Shown here: piece by piece, positions 16,953-24,898 of the stretch
How positions within the stretch are numbered: the stretch's first letter is position 1
How the letters are laid out: every line of letters starts with the position of its first letter
DNA from: a virus
DNA length: 43,205 nt
IMG/VR virus record: IMGVR_UViG_3300030012_002183
Span: 1 to 43,205 of that record
Strand: one strand, 5' to 3'
Program-made: the position numbers and the translations under genes
The notes under the pieces: generated by a model
What the model was told of the DNA's origin: nothing
The model's input: the letters and a program-made list of their open reading frames with translations, nothing else
Databases searched by the model: none

Positions 16953-17107
16953 TACGGTGCTACGCCATTTTCAAGAAGGAACATGACCTCCTCGTGGACA
17001 CACAAAAGGTCAATATCACGAGATAGGCAAAAAATGCAGTTCTTCGTATTCTCTTTCCACACAAATTGTTCCTGGCACTCAAAACATTCCCATATATGAG
17101 TCTTCAC
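16952..17107 (-). CDS. Zinc-finger microprotein (51 aa)
   Basis: A 51-codon frame runs from GTG 17107 to TAG 16954-16952. It begins VKTHIWECFECQEQFVW and has two CxxC pairs (C8/C11 and C24/C27), a treble-clef or zinc-ribbon type spacing, then a short amphipathic helix (HEEVMFLLENGVA). A TATA box at 17131-17139 stands about 25 bases before GTG, so the gene is probably leaderless. It fills the gap between the primase and nuclease genes. The job is unknown. Confidence 0.6.
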   Translation of the reverse strand: MKTHIWECFECQEQFVWKENTKNCIFCLSRDIDLLCVHEEVMFLLENGVAP

Positions 17108-17130
17108 GGCAACGCCTATGCTTGGCAACC

Positions 17131-17139
17131 ACTATAAAC
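17131..17139 (-). promoter_or_regulatory. TATA box for microprotein 16952-17107
   Basis: Minus-strand GTTTATAGT, about 25 bases from the GTG start at 17107. It touches the 3' end of the primase gene. Confidence 0.5.
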
Positions 17140-18153
17140 TTAACCCAATGTTCCGTCATATCGGAAACATCTCTCCGGACACATGCCATGCGCCGAAAGC
17201 GATTTGCAGGTTGGCGATTGCTTGTACTTCATGTTGGTGCGAATGCCCTGACGGGTCAATCGCTCGTTGAAATCACGCCACCCCAAAGAAACAATGTGCT
17301 CGTAGATTTGCCCCTCGATGGATTCCCATTGTTCGTCGGTCAAAGTGTCTGGATGTGCAAACCATCGCAACTCCTCCGACAAATACTGGACCAATGCGAT
17401 ACGGGCAAAGTGGGTAGGGTTGTCTCTTTTGACTCCCTTTGATATGCAGGGTGGAACGGGAATGTCTCCGATAGCATCATGTGAAACCGACGCATTCTGC
17501 GGACCTACAACGGCCGCTTTTGGTTCCGGGTTGTCATGTGCCCAGCGAACCAAATCATGCGTTTCTGACACCGTTCTGACGCCAAGAAACGGGCATAGCG
17601 ATTTGCTGTCCACCGTGGGCTTTTTGGGAATGGTGAAACCATGCGGGTCTGCCATGAAGTGCTCGGGGTCAATGGGGACTGACCATCGGCCACGGGAGGG
17701 GTTGAATGTGTTTGGGATGCGAACCAATTTTTCCGGCAAACCCACACCGTCGAGGGTTGCCAATCCTTTAGCCATTTTGCGTTCATACCTCACCAAATGA
17801 CTCCGCCATTCGTGTCCAATGACTGGACGGGTGAATGGTTGATAAACATGAAAGCCTCTTCCAGTCGCAACAAGTGAAACACATGACGGACCACCCAATC
17901 GGTTGATGAGTTCGGACACATCGGATTTGACTGCATCAATACCACCTTTCTCGCCGGAATCAAAGTCCCACCATGCGGTGTTTAGCACTGCCGTTTTGTA
18001 GTCAAACTTCCATGGTTTGTCCACGCGCTTTTTGCGAAACGAGAAAAGGGACATGTAAAGCGACGATTTGCCGTTTAACCTGCGAATGTAGTCAATCAAC
18101 GATTCACGGGACGAACATTCTTTGCGCTTCAATCCCATTTCACGAGGAAACAT
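17140..18153 (-). CDS. Archaeal-type DNA primase: PriS-like catalytic domain fused to PriL-type Fe-S domain
   Basis: From ATG 18153 the protein has 337 residues. The catalytic archaeo-eukaryotic primase signatures are D63-F-D65 (two metal-binding Asp) in WWDFDSGEKGG, then VATGRGFHVYQPF with H102, and a later RIPNTFNPSRGRW block. After a linker, residues about 230-332 resemble the C-terminal domain of PriL/Prim2: PPC at 236, then C316, C325 and C329, fitting the four ligands of its 4Fe-4S cluster (PPCISKG ... SPTCKSLSAHGMCPERC). Cells carry these parts on separate proteins; here they form one chain. ATG 18153 is chosen because GGTGAGC precedes it; the gene overlaps the small zinc protein upstream by 14 bases. 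Confidence 0.88.
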   Translation of the reverse strand: MFPREMGLKRKECSSRESLIDYIRRLNGKSSLYMSLFSFRKKRVDKPWKFDYKTAVLNTAWWDFDSGEKGGIDAVKSDVSELINRLGGPSCVSLVATGRGFHVYQPFTRPVIGHEWRSHLVRYERKMAKGLATLDGVGLPEKLVRIPNTFNPSRGRWSVPIDPEHFMADPHGFTIPKKPTVDSKSLCPFLGVRTVSETHDLVRWAHDNPEPKAAVVGPQNASVSHDAIGDIPVPPCISKGVKRDNPTHFARIALVQYLSEELRWFAHPDTLTDEQWESIEGQIYEHIVSLGWRDFNERLTRQGIRTNMKYKQSPTCKSLSAHGMCPERCFRYDGTLG

Positions 18154-18292
18154 GAACTTGCTCACCACATTCGGTGCAAGTGGCGACGACGATTTCCTTT
18201 GGTTCAACACCCTCTTGTCCAACCGCAATCACCATCCTATCATGTTCAAGTTCTTTACAACCGCATTCAGCACACGCTTTGATTTGCTCCAT
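18140..18292 (-). CDS. Zinc-ribbon microprotein (50 aa)
   Basis: The product begins MEQIKACAECGCKELEH and has two Cys knuckles (CAEC near the start and CTEC near the end, ATCTECGEQVHV), the standard zinc-ribbon spacing. ATG 18292 is preferred over an upstream in-frame Met because a TATA box lies about 24 bases before it. It is cotranscribed with the primase. Zinc ribbons of this size occur in transcription and replication accessory proteins; role unknown. Confidence 0.6.
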   Translation of the reverse strand: MEQIKACAECGCKELEHDRMVIAVGQEGVEPKEIVVATCTECGEQVHVSS

Positions 18293-18312
18293 GTTTGTCC
18301 CACGCCGACGCC

Positions 18313-18320
18313 TATATTTA
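18313..18320 (-). promoter_or_regulatory. TATA box for zinc-ribbon/primase operon
   Basis: Minus-strand TAAATATA lies about 24 bases before ATG 18292. It overlaps the end of the upstream small gene 18318-18500. Confidence 0.5.
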
Positions 18321-18500
18321 ATCGCATCGTTCAGCAAACTCGATTTGCTTTGACAAATCTATGCCATACTTGTTCTGTGCCGATTTGAAAAACTGAATCG
18401 TGTAGTCCTGGCCACATTGCTCTACCATGCATTCAATTGTCGAGAGGTCATACTCCCAAATCTCGCCGCAAACGAAAAGTGCCACATCAACAAAAGTCAT
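18318..18500 (-). CDS. Small protein downstream of Cas4-like nuclease, unknown
   Basis: This 60-residue protein begins MTFVDVALFVCGEIWEYDLS. Its ATG overlaps the nuclease stop as ATGA, and the nuclease tail supplies a GGAGGAAG SD. It has three Cys but no zinc-finger spacing. Tight coupling suggests a partner or regulator of the nuclease, but no family is recognised. Confidence 0.6.
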   Translation of the reverse strand: MTFVDVALFVCGEIWEYDLSTIECMVEQCGQDYTIQFFKSAQNKYGIDLSKQIEFAERCD

Positions 18501-19363
18501 TCTTCTTCCTCCGTTGGGTTGGGGGCCAATCCATGCATCTCCGGTTCACATTGGGTGGAGAAATCACACCACTGAGCACACGAATAGTCGTCCCACTTGA
18601 TGGGCCATTCCCGTGTAGTGAGTCCGTGTTTGACTTGGGCAAACCTCTTTGTGAAAGCGGTCGTTGTTCGCTTGTTGATTTTTTCAAGGACAAACATGCC
18701 TTGCGTCATGCCAAACCCAACGGTCTTGCTTCGGGTAGCCTCCATCTTGGCCGCATATTTCTCGTTGGCGGCATCCGGGGCGATGTAAAGGAAATGGGTC
18801 GCCATCGGCAGTTCCTCGATACCCGATGATGGGAGCGCACTTAGCGAAAGCATGTATTGGTAGAATGCGAGTTCTTTGCGGGTGTTGTTGTGCTTGAAAT
18901 CACTCCACTTGCCCGTTTTGATTTCAACCAAAGCCACATCACCGTTCTCAAACATGATGAGTCCGTCAAAGGCACCCGTCAAGACCACATCATTGATAGG
19001 GTCATACACCTTCAGTTTGGTCTCGGCCATGATGCACTCCCACGGCCCAACCTTTTGCGTCAATGCATCAAAAATCTCCATCGAGGCAAAGACGGCGTTA
19101 TCGGCCGCCACACCAAGTTCGGCCGCCCTCTCGAAAGCAACATCAACCTTTTTTGGGTCTTCAACAAGCGGTTCCAAAACGCTGTGAATGTTGGTGCCAC
19201 GAATCATTTCCGGTGTCCGAGGGAACGGGGCGTCGGGGAGTCCGATGTATCTCCACCAATACTTGCGGGGACAACGCTGATACAACATGTAGGAGGATTT
19301 ACTCATACGAAGAACCGTGTCTTCGTCTATCTTGGTCGGGTTGTAGGTGCTCTTCGGTTGCAT
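18497..19363 (-). CDS. Cas4/RecB-like PD-(D/E)XK nuclease with Fe-S cluster residues
   Basis: The 288-residue protein shows SYMLYQRCPRKYWWRY at the N-terminus, GTNIH (H60), GAFDGLI (D133), LVEIKTGK (E147, K149) and a QY pair in ELAFYQYML, the RecB-nuclease motif series. C31 plus C262, C266 and C272 fit the 4Fe-4S ligands of the Cas4/AddB group. Such enzymes trim DNA ends to give 3' tails, and occur in archaeal viruses apart from CRISPR. It lies between PolB and primase. Its C-terminal TEEEE is the coding reading of the next gene's SD. A TATA box 24 bases before ATG 19363 indicates a leaderless start. Confidence 0.85.
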   Translation of the reverse strand: MQPKSTYNPTKIDEDTVLRMSKSSYMLYQRCPRKYWWRYIGLPDAPFPRTPEMIRGTNIHSVLEPLVEDPKKVDVAFERAAELGVAADNAVFASMEIFDALTQKVGPWECIMAETKLKVYDPINDVVLTGAFDGLIMFENGDVALVEIKTGKWSDFKHNNTRKELAFYQYMLSLSALPSSGIEELPMATHFLYIAPDAANEKYAAKMEATRSKTVGFGMTQGMFVLEKINKRTTTAFTKRFAQVKHGLTTREWPIKWDDYSCAQWCDFSTQCEPEMHGLAPNPTEEEE

Positions 19364-19384
19364 ATTAACACCTATGACCCCGTA

Positions 19385-19394
19385 GCATATAAAG
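19385..19394 (-). promoter_or_regulatory. TATA box CTTTATATGC, Cas4-like nuclease operon
   Basis: The minus strand reads CGGCGT before CTTTATATGC. The box is 24 bases (inner A to start codon) from ATG 19363. It belongs to the main minus-strand promoter family. Confidence 0.75.
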
Positions 19395-19410
19395 ACGCCG
19401 TTTTTCTATC

Positions 19411-21666
19411 TCAAAGCCACTCCACGGCATCAACGCCGTTCAACGAGTTGTAAAGTGGTTGCATGTCAAATCCAACAATCTCATAATACGGCTTTATCTT
19501 GTTCACGATGAACTTCTCCGCCATGTGTTTGTAGCCAATCTCAGCAATACCTTCAATGTCGGATGGGTCGTCAAATGCGATGTATTGACCCTTTGAATCA
19601 ATGACAGCCAAAAAGTCGGAACCCTTTCCATAGCCTTTCCCAAGATGTTTGTTGGCCCATGCCGCACCAGCCCGTGCCTCGGATAGGACGGAATAATTCT
19701 CAAGGTTGTGCTTTAGCCGACCTTTGATGCACAGGTCAACCTTAGGGATGAACCCTTTCACTATGTCGTTGATAATGTCTTGCAGTTTGCTTGTCATGGT
19801 CTTTTCCGTCTCGAAGCTCAACAAATCATTGATGCAGTCGGACATGACTTCTTTCATCACGGGGGGCAATCGGTTCTGTTTCAATTCAATACCCTTCACA
19901 TAGAGTTTGGGGTCATGCGGCTTTCCGTCTGTCCATGTGGTCATACCAGCATATCGGTTCTTGGCGACAATCAACATAGAGCTGCACCACTTTTCAAACT
20001 CCGTCTCGATAGGAGCCATGTTGCGGTTGATGATTTTTATGTCCTCACAGCCCTTTAGAGCCGTGCTACACAGAACGAACACCGAGTCCGTGTGTCCGTA
20101 AATGACCTTCATGGCTAATCGCTCACACTCATCACGCAATCGGAACAATGTTTGTCGAGATGTGTAGGTGATAGCGGCGGCAACCTTGGGGTGATACAAC
20201 CCATACTTGGAATCGCCAGCAGCCCCATACATGGATGCGACCAGCGACTTTGTAGCAAACTGCATAGCATCATACCGTGCCCGTTCATCATCGGTCTTGG
20301 CGTCTTTCATCAACGCTTTGTATTCGTTGCGCAGGTGGGTCATTTTGTCCATCTGCCTACCCAACAACCCACGGTCGCCCTGTGTAAAGCATGAGCCGTT
20401 CCCACAATCCTTGCCGTCGTCAGATAGGGTGTCCCATGAAATGTTGTGTAGGTTCACATTGGAGTGATACATGGCCTTTATGTCCATAATCGCCACGCCC
20501 TCGTATCGGCCTGGGATGGGTTGCATGATGTCAGCACCTTCATAGTCCACTTTGGAAAACATGGGTTTGGAGGGGATGCAATAGTGGAAGTCTTTGTCGT
20601 TTATCGCCATCACCGTGAAAAGCCTGGTAATATAGGGTGCGGTCTGAATGTCGCATTGAACGATATGTTGGATGGCGAGGTAGTGGTTGATGGCGTTTAG
20701 GGCTTTGTCCAACCGAGGCAACAATTCAACATCTTGAATGTTGTAGTCCACATAGGTTTCAAAGTCGCTGAAATAGGTATCGTGTCCATTCTTCAAAGGC
20801 AACTTGCGGTCTTTCAAAATAATCTCCGCCACGGTGTCAAGTTTTTTGTTGGGCAAAGCACCGTTCTTTATCTGCCATAGATGGGACACGGCAAGCATAA
20901 GGTCAATGACCAAGCGGCCACCGATGGGTTGTTGCCAATCTCCAAAATCATACCGAATGATTGATGATGAGCCACCACACAAAGTCTTGGGGTCAAGCCC
21001 ACATTTGTTCATGCGTTCAATCAAAACTCGACAATCGGCATTTACCACATTCCAGCCGGTGATAACATCGGGGTCGCATTCTTTCATGTGTTGGGCAAAG
21101 TGTTGAAGCATGTCCCGTTCATTGGGGAAGTATTGAATCACGGTGTCGAGGTCTTTAATCAGACCTGGGTTGTATGGGTGTTCGGCACCCATCCGAAGGA
21201 AGTTAGACCACGCCCTCTCGGGCTTGTCCGGTCGCACGGCCCATGTCCACATTTTGTCTTTGAAGTTGTCATAGACTGAAATGATGGTGATTTCTTCATT
21301 GTCGGGCAACCACTCCATATCCCAATACCAGATTCGGTGGTCATAATTGCTGAATGGCCCGTGGTCTTTGTTGTGTTCCGAAAGGGCTCGGTTTGTGAAC
21401 GGTATGTTGCATTCCCATGTGTAGAGGTAGTCGTTTTTCAAAGCCCCAACCTCGGCGGGGTCTGACATGACGATTTTCACAAGCGGTTCGCCAAAGACTC
21501 CCGTGTAGCCTGCCTCCTTGTAGAGACATCGCTCGTGAAACTCGGCATCATCTTCGTGTAGGAATCCGAAGGGGTGATAGTCCTTGATGGTGTATTCGTG
21601 GCGTTTGCCTGAATCATCACGATACCTGACTAATACCCGACGGCCACCTTTACGCTCGACTATCAT
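19411..21666 (-). CDS. polB: Family B DNA polymerase with 3'-5' exonuclease
   Basis: The 751-residue protein contains exonuclease motifs ExoI D116-M-E118, ExoII N206-V-V-N-A-D211 and ExoIII Y308-N-I-Q-D312. The polymerase motifs are A (D395-I-K-A-M-Y-H), B (K473-S-L-V-A-S-M-Y-G481) and C (Y523-G-H-T-D527-S). Both catalytic Asp (395 and 527) are present. Two usual residues are changed: Asn of motif B is Ala477, and the first Asp of YGDTDS is His525. It is the viral replicase, acting with the clamp, clamp loader, helicase and primase encoded nearby. ATG 21666 is 24 bases from a TATA box, so the message is leaderless. Confidence 0.93.
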   Translation of the reverse strand: MIVERKGGRRVLVRYRDDSGKRHEYTIKDYHPFGFLHEDDAEFHERCLYKEAGYTGVFGEPLVKIVMSDPAEVGALKNDYLYTWECNIPFTNRALSEHNKDHGPFSNYDHRIWYWDMEWLPDNEEITIISVYDNFKDKMWTWAVRPDKPERAWSNFLRMGAEHPYNPGLIKDLDTVIQYFPNERDMLQHFAQHMKECDPDVITGWNVVNADCRVLIERMNKCGLDPKTLCGGSSSIIRYDFGDWQQPIGGRLVIDLMLAVSHLWQIKNGALPNKKLDTVAEIILKDRKLPLKNGHDTYFSDFETYVDYNIQDVELLPRLDKALNAINHYLAIQHIVQCDIQTAPYITRLFTVMAINDKDFHYCIPSKPMFSKVDYEGADIMQPIPGRYEGVAIMDIKAMYHSNVNLHNISWDTLSDDGKDCGNGSCFTQGDRGLLGRQMDKMTHLRNEYKALMKDAKTDDERARYDAMQFATKSLVASMYGAAGDSKYGLYHPKVAAAITYTSRQTLFRLRDECERLAMKVIYGHTDSVFVLCSTALKGCEDIKIINRNMAPIETEFEKWCSSMLIVAKNRYAGMTTWTDGKPHDPKLYVKGIELKQNRLPPVMKEVMSDCINDLLSFETEKTMTSKLQDIINDIVKGFIPKVDLCIKGRLKHNLENYSVLSEARAGAAWANKHLGKGYGKGSDFLAVIDSKGQYIAFDDPSDIEGIAEIGYKHMAEKFIVNKIKPYYEIVGFDMQPLYNSLNGVDAVEWL

Positions 21667-21687
21667 GTATCATTGATACACGACACA

Positions 21688-21697
21688 GCATATAAAG
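21688..21697 (-). promoter_or_regulatory. TATA box CTTTATATGC, PolB gene
   Basis: Minus-strand CGTCGT is followed by CTTTATATGC, 24 bases before ATG 21666. Same form and spacing as the boxes at 19385 and 29755. Confidence 0.75.
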
Positions 21698-21713
21698 ACG
21701 ACGGTGTGTAGTC

Positions 21714-22031
21714 TTATCGTCGGCCACGAGCTCGTGTTGGGATGCCATGCTTGTTTAGCCATGTGTAAATGGTCATGGGAGAAACTCCGAACATATCACC
21801 AATCTCCTGCATGGTCATTTGCTCGGTGATGTATTGCTCGACAAGCCATTCTTTGTCTCGGTATTTTTTGCCGGAGACAAATGGGACGGGGCGGAGAACC
21901 ATTTGATAATCTCCACAATCGCTCACAACGGAACTTCCACTTTCAAACACCGGGTCAATCTTAAAAATGCAATCAACCGTTCCTTCCGCATCGGTGAGTG
22001 CGAGTTGAACGGAGTGGTTATTGTCGGACAT
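21714..22031 (-). CDS. Helix-turn-helix DNA-binding protein
   Basis: The 105-residue protein has a C-terminal helix-turn-helix (EMTMQEIGDMFGVSPMTIYTW is the core region, residues about 72-92) followed by a basic tail (HGIPTRARGRR). The LNKHGIP ending is like the DNA-binding part of HNH-associated and phage regulators. The N-terminal 50 residues are beta-rich and unassigned. It has its own TATA-like box and sits alone between PolB and the methyltransferases, so it may regulate viral promoters. Confidence 0.7.
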   Translation of the reverse strand: MSDNNHSVQLALTDAEGTVDCIFKIDPVFESGSSVVSDCGDYQMVLRPVPFVSGKKYRDKEWLVEQYITEQMTMQEIGDMFGVSPMTIYTWLNKHGIPTRARGRR

Positions 22032-22053
22032 GGCTGTTCCAAGTTGGAGAGTG

Positions 22054-22061
22054 GTTATAAT
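22054..22061 (-). promoter_or_regulatory. TATA-like box for HTH gene
   Basis: Minus-strand ATTATAAC lies about 25 bases before ATG 22031; it belongs to the weaker TTATA class also seen at 16945, 24891 and 31290. Confidence 0.5.
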
Positions 22062-22074
22062 GCTTTTCTTATAA

Positions 22075-22983
22075 TCATAGCCATAATAGCGAGCTTCGTA
22101 GTCCTCTCATGACCGCCGACATAGCCTGTGGGCAGACGGCATTGGCTATCACAAGATTCAATTCACCCTTTGTGAATGTGTCCTCCATGAGGTCGTAGGC
22201 ATCGGGGAAGCCACCCAAAAGTGCTTTCTCTTTTAGCGTGATGCTACGAATCTTGGTGAACAAGCCATTGGGGTTCTCGTATCGTATCGTGGGGTTTTGG
22301 CTGGTTGTTGTGTTGGCGACGGTTCCGCGAGGTCTGTCGCATAGCGTGTTGCGGAGGCAATCGGATTCACCAGCCCCACCCATATTGAGTAGGGCATCAT
22401 CACGCAATCCAGTGGCATCAATAACCTCATCCCATGCCTTTGCACCACCTGTTTTTGTCAATGACCAGCCCTCACCGGCAAAATACCGATAACGGTTTTG
22501 TGGAGCTCCATAATCGGATGCCATGACCATTTGATGGGGTACTGAGGGGGATATGTGATTCCTGATAGGTGGAACATTCTCCATTGACCATGAATCGCAC
22601 ATACCGGCATTTTTCAGTCGTTGCACCACACGGAGGAACGAGTGAACAAACCGCATGGCCTTTGCTACCTTCTCCGGGTAGAGTTTGCCCTTTGCCGCCG
22701 ATATTGCCTGACATGGTGGTGAGCCGTGAATGTGGATGTGATACCCAAGCCGACCATCCATGTAGGGTATGAGTGCCGCCTCGACCAATTCAAAGTCGGC
22801 ATCATCATCGCCTAACTCGTGCAAGACAAAGGGAACATCGGGATAATTGCGCTTGTGTAGGGCTTCCGCCACACTCCAATTGTCCACAGACAAAACAACC
22901 TTTGCACCTGCGTCGAGCATACCCTGGGTAGCACCTCCGCCACCACAATACAAATCAACGCTGATAACCTGTTTCACAACCAT
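22075..22983 (-). CDS. C5-cytosine DNA methyltransferase
   Basis: The 302-residue protein shows motif I (DLYCGGGGATQGMLDAG, residues 10-26), the catalytic motif IV GSPPCQ with C91, motif VI ENV (135-137), motif VIII QNRYRY (162-167), a RPRGTVANT block (motif IX) and NAVCPQ (motif X). It transfers a methyl group from S-adenosylmethionine to C5 of cytosine in DNA. The target-recognition region between motifs VIII and IX is short (about 50 residues). The gene overlaps the upstream methyltransferase by 10 bases. No restriction endonuclease is visible beside it, so protection of viral DNA against host restriction is the likely role. Confidence 0.92.
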   Translation of the reverse strand: MVVKQVISVDLYCGGGGATQGMLDAGAKVVLSVDNWSVAEALHKRNYPDVPFVLHELGDDDADFELVEAALIPYMDGRLGYHIHIHGSPPCQAISAAKGKLYPEKVAKAMRFVHSFLRVVQRLKNAGMCDSWSMENVPPIRNHISPSVPHQMVMASDYGAPQNRYRYFAGEGWSLTKTGGAKAWDEVIDATGLRDDALLNMGGAGESDCLRNTLCDRPRGTVANTTTSQNPTIRYENPNGLFTKIRSITLKEKALLGGFPDAYDLMEDTFTKGELNLVIANAVCPQAMSAVMRGLRSSLLWL

Positions 22984-23900
22984 TCACCAAGCGTCTTTTG
23001 CTTTGCTTGGACAAGGTTAATCGTTTCCCATTCTTTCAGTTCTTCGTGCGACCCGTTGTAAAAGACGAGAACATTTTGATGCATCTTGCCGATTTTGCGA
23101 TTGCGCTCAAACTGACGGGCGACACGCAAAGCCAATGTCCCCACCACATTTTGTAGGATAATCTCGTTGTAAAGTCGGAACCCATGCACTTGACAGGCCT
23201 CGATGGTCTTTGACACGAAGTTGCATAGGAAACCCTCTTTGTCCCGATAGTCCCCAACCACGACGGCGGCGAAGGTATTCGGTTTCATCTTGGACAATGC
23301 TTTGCCCATGATAGCGGCATACGCCTCGTCAAAGTCGGATGAATCCATGTTTGAAATATCGGCGGGGTCGTCGGAATACACTTCCAAATCACCATACGGT
23401 GGGCAGGTCAAAAGGAAGTCAAACACCCCGTTAGGCCATTGGTCAAGGGTTTGTAGGCTATCTCCCACATTCCAAATAGGCTTGTAAAAGTCGTCGCCAA
23501 ACATTTCATTGGCTTGGGCACGATTAGCATTCACTTGTTCTTCACGGAGTTCGTGTCCGATATAACACAAGCCCATTTTTCCGGCGACCACACCACGGAC
23601 TGAACCACCAGCGAATGGGTCGAGCACCGTGCCGTCCTTCTTTGCGAACCATGTGTAAAGGATTTCACAAAGGGCTGGGTCAAAGATGGAAGTGTCGGAT
23701 TGGGTGGCAACCTGAACATCACCCGTTTCATCCATCCATTCTTTGATGTTAAATGCCCGTGCATCTCGACCGATTTCCGACTGAATACCCAAAGCAACCC
23801 ACGCCCGCTTGCGTCTCTGCCAACGGTCGGTGCTGGTATTGATGATGGAGAAGGGGTTGTCCATGAACCGCTCCTGAAGTCCATGTGGGTTCTTTGCCAT
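22974..23900 (-). CDS. Amino-type (N4-cytosine/N6-adenine) DNA methyltransferase
   Basis: From ATG 23900 the protein has 308 residues. AdoMet-binding motif I is D94-PFAGGSVRG and catalytic motif IV is T165-CPPY169, with motif I before motif IV. The catalytic block reads TCPPY rather than DPPY/NPPY, a form nearer to the TSPPY of some N4-cytosine enzymes. ATG 23900 is 24 bases from a TATA box; an in-frame TTG at 23906 is less likely. Product and target sequence cannot be told from the sequence. It is cotranscribed with the C5 methyltransferase. Confidence 0.88.
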   Translation of the reverse strand: MAKNPHGLQERFMDNPFSIINTSTDRWQRRKRAWVALGIQSEIGRDARAFNIKEWMDETGDVQVATQSDTSIFDPALCEILYTWFAKKDGTVLDPFAGGSVRGVVAGKMGLCYIGHELREEQVNANRAQANEMFGDDFYKPIWNVGDSLQTLDQWPNGVFDFLLTCPPYGDLEVYSDDPADISNMDSSDFDEAYAAIMGKALSKMKPNTFAAVVVGDYRDKEGFLCNFVSKTIEACQVHGFRLYNEIILQNVVGTLALRVARQFERNRKIGKMHQNVLVFYNGSHEELKEWETINLVQAKQKTLGEWL

Positions 23901-23921
23901 ATTCAATGTATGAACGGCATA

Positions 23922-23931
23922 GGATATAAAG
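23922..23931 (-). promoter_or_regulatory. TATA box CTTTATATCC, methyltransferase operon
   Basis: Minus-strand CTTTATATCC stands 24 bases before ATG 23900. About 54 bases further upstream is the 11-base element GTCATGCGTTT (23985-23995), also found at the same relative place before the promoter at 34857. Confidence 0.75.
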
Positions 23932-24023
23932 GTGCCTGTTGGCGGTCTGCCACCCCCTTATAAGCACAAATAAAAATATCAGAAAAACGCATGACCAGAC
24001 ACCATTTTTTCTTTCTGAAAGAA

Positions 24024-24866
24024 TCAAAGCCATGCCGGTTCCTCGACTACCCTAATCGGTGGGGTTGGTTCAAACCAGTGTTCCTGTGGTATGATGTCCC
24101 GGTGCCCAATCACCCAGAACAAATCGCCCTCCACCAAATGTGGCAAGCATTTGGCTTCATAAATCGGGTCGAGGTCAATGCCGCAAATATCACCATGCAC
24201 GGCGTCGTGATAACCATGCGCAGAAAGCGTCAGAACGGTGTTTCTGCGCCATCCATCGGGCGCATAGTGGTCTAATCGCCGGTCGGGATTTGCGCCCACA
24301 GAAACGCCGAGAACGGGCAAATCTAAACCCATGTCTTTCAGTCCCCAAAGGACGCCAGCGAGCGTCATACCCGAGCCAACGGGGACAACGATTCTCTTTG
24401 TTTCGGCCGGTATGTTGAGTGTTTGTTTCCTTGTTTGATTAACAGCCTCCCAACACTCCATTCCGAATGGGATTTCAACAAAGGATGAATGAGCCAATGC
24501 ATCATCACGGGCTCGTGCAACAATCACGGTGTTGTAGCCGGGGAAGTGGCGAATGACTTCGGCTCCATTTTGCTCGGCGTGGATGGTTTGCATCGTTTCC
24601 TTGCCCCGTGGGACATGCACCCTACACGGCACATCAAGATGTTGGGCAATGCGACTCACAATGGACACCTGCGGGGAATGTCGAGCACCGGCCGTGATTA
24701 AACCGTCAGCACCATAGGATAGATACCAGCATGTTCGGACTTTGCCTCCACGGACACCTTTCACATGGAAAAGGTCGTCTCGCTTCAACATGAATCCACC
24801 AATCCTTTGAATGGGCGTAAGCTCGTTTGGGTCGCTGGTCAGATGTTTAACGGACCAATCATCCAT
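24024..24866 (-). CDS. PLP-dependent enzyme, ACC deaminase / D-cysteine desulfhydrase fold
   Basis: The 280-residue protein has the fold-type II PLP pattern. LKRDDLFHVKGVRGGKVRT carries the probable Schiff-base Lys (K42), TAGARHSPQVSIVSRIAQHL is the conserved Ser/Gln block, and VPVGSGMTLAG (164-168) is the phosphate-binding loop. The GVRGGKxR and EIPFGMECWEAV forms match a branch found in phages and actinobacteria whose substrate is not established, rather than metabolic ACC deaminase. It lies directly upstream of two DNA methyltransferases. PLP enzymes are known to take part in thymine hypermodification in some phages, so a role in DNA modification is a reasonable guess; amino-acid scavenging is the alternative. 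It has its own TATA-like box. Confidence 0.8.
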   Translation of the reverse strand: MDDWSVKHLTSDPNELTPIQRIGGFMLKRDDLFHVKGVRGGKVRTCWYLSYGADGLITAGARHSPQVSIVSRIAQHLDVPCRVHVPRGKETMQTIHAEQNGAEVIRHFPGYNTVIVARARDDALAHSSFVEIPFGMECWEAVNQTRKQTLNIPAETKRIVVPVGSGMTLAGVLWGLKDMGLDLPVLGVSVGANPDRRLDHYAPDGWRRNTVLTLSAHGYHDAVHGDICGIDLDPIYEAKCLPHLVEGDLFWVIGHRDIIPQEHWFEPTPPIRVVEEPAWL

Positions 24867-24890
24867 AGGCCAAAATGGCTCGGAGGACGA

Positions 24891-24898
24891 CTATAACC
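24891..24898 (-). promoter_or_regulatory. TATA-like box for PLP enzyme gene
   Basis: Minus-strand GGTTATAG lies about 26 bases before ATG 24866, just past the stop of the clamp gene. Confidence 0.5.

Noticed and set aside
24009-24023. TTCTTTC-T-GAAAGAA palindrome as a terminator for the PLP gene
   Set aside because: On the transcribed strand it is followed by A residues, not the T-run that archaeal termination needs.
23991-24275. Plus-strand frame of 94 codons with a CTTATAAG box about 27 bases upstream
   Set aside because: Almost all of it is antisense to the PLP enzyme gene, and the start coincides with the shared 11-base element. Composition looks like a shadow. The box is probably chance.
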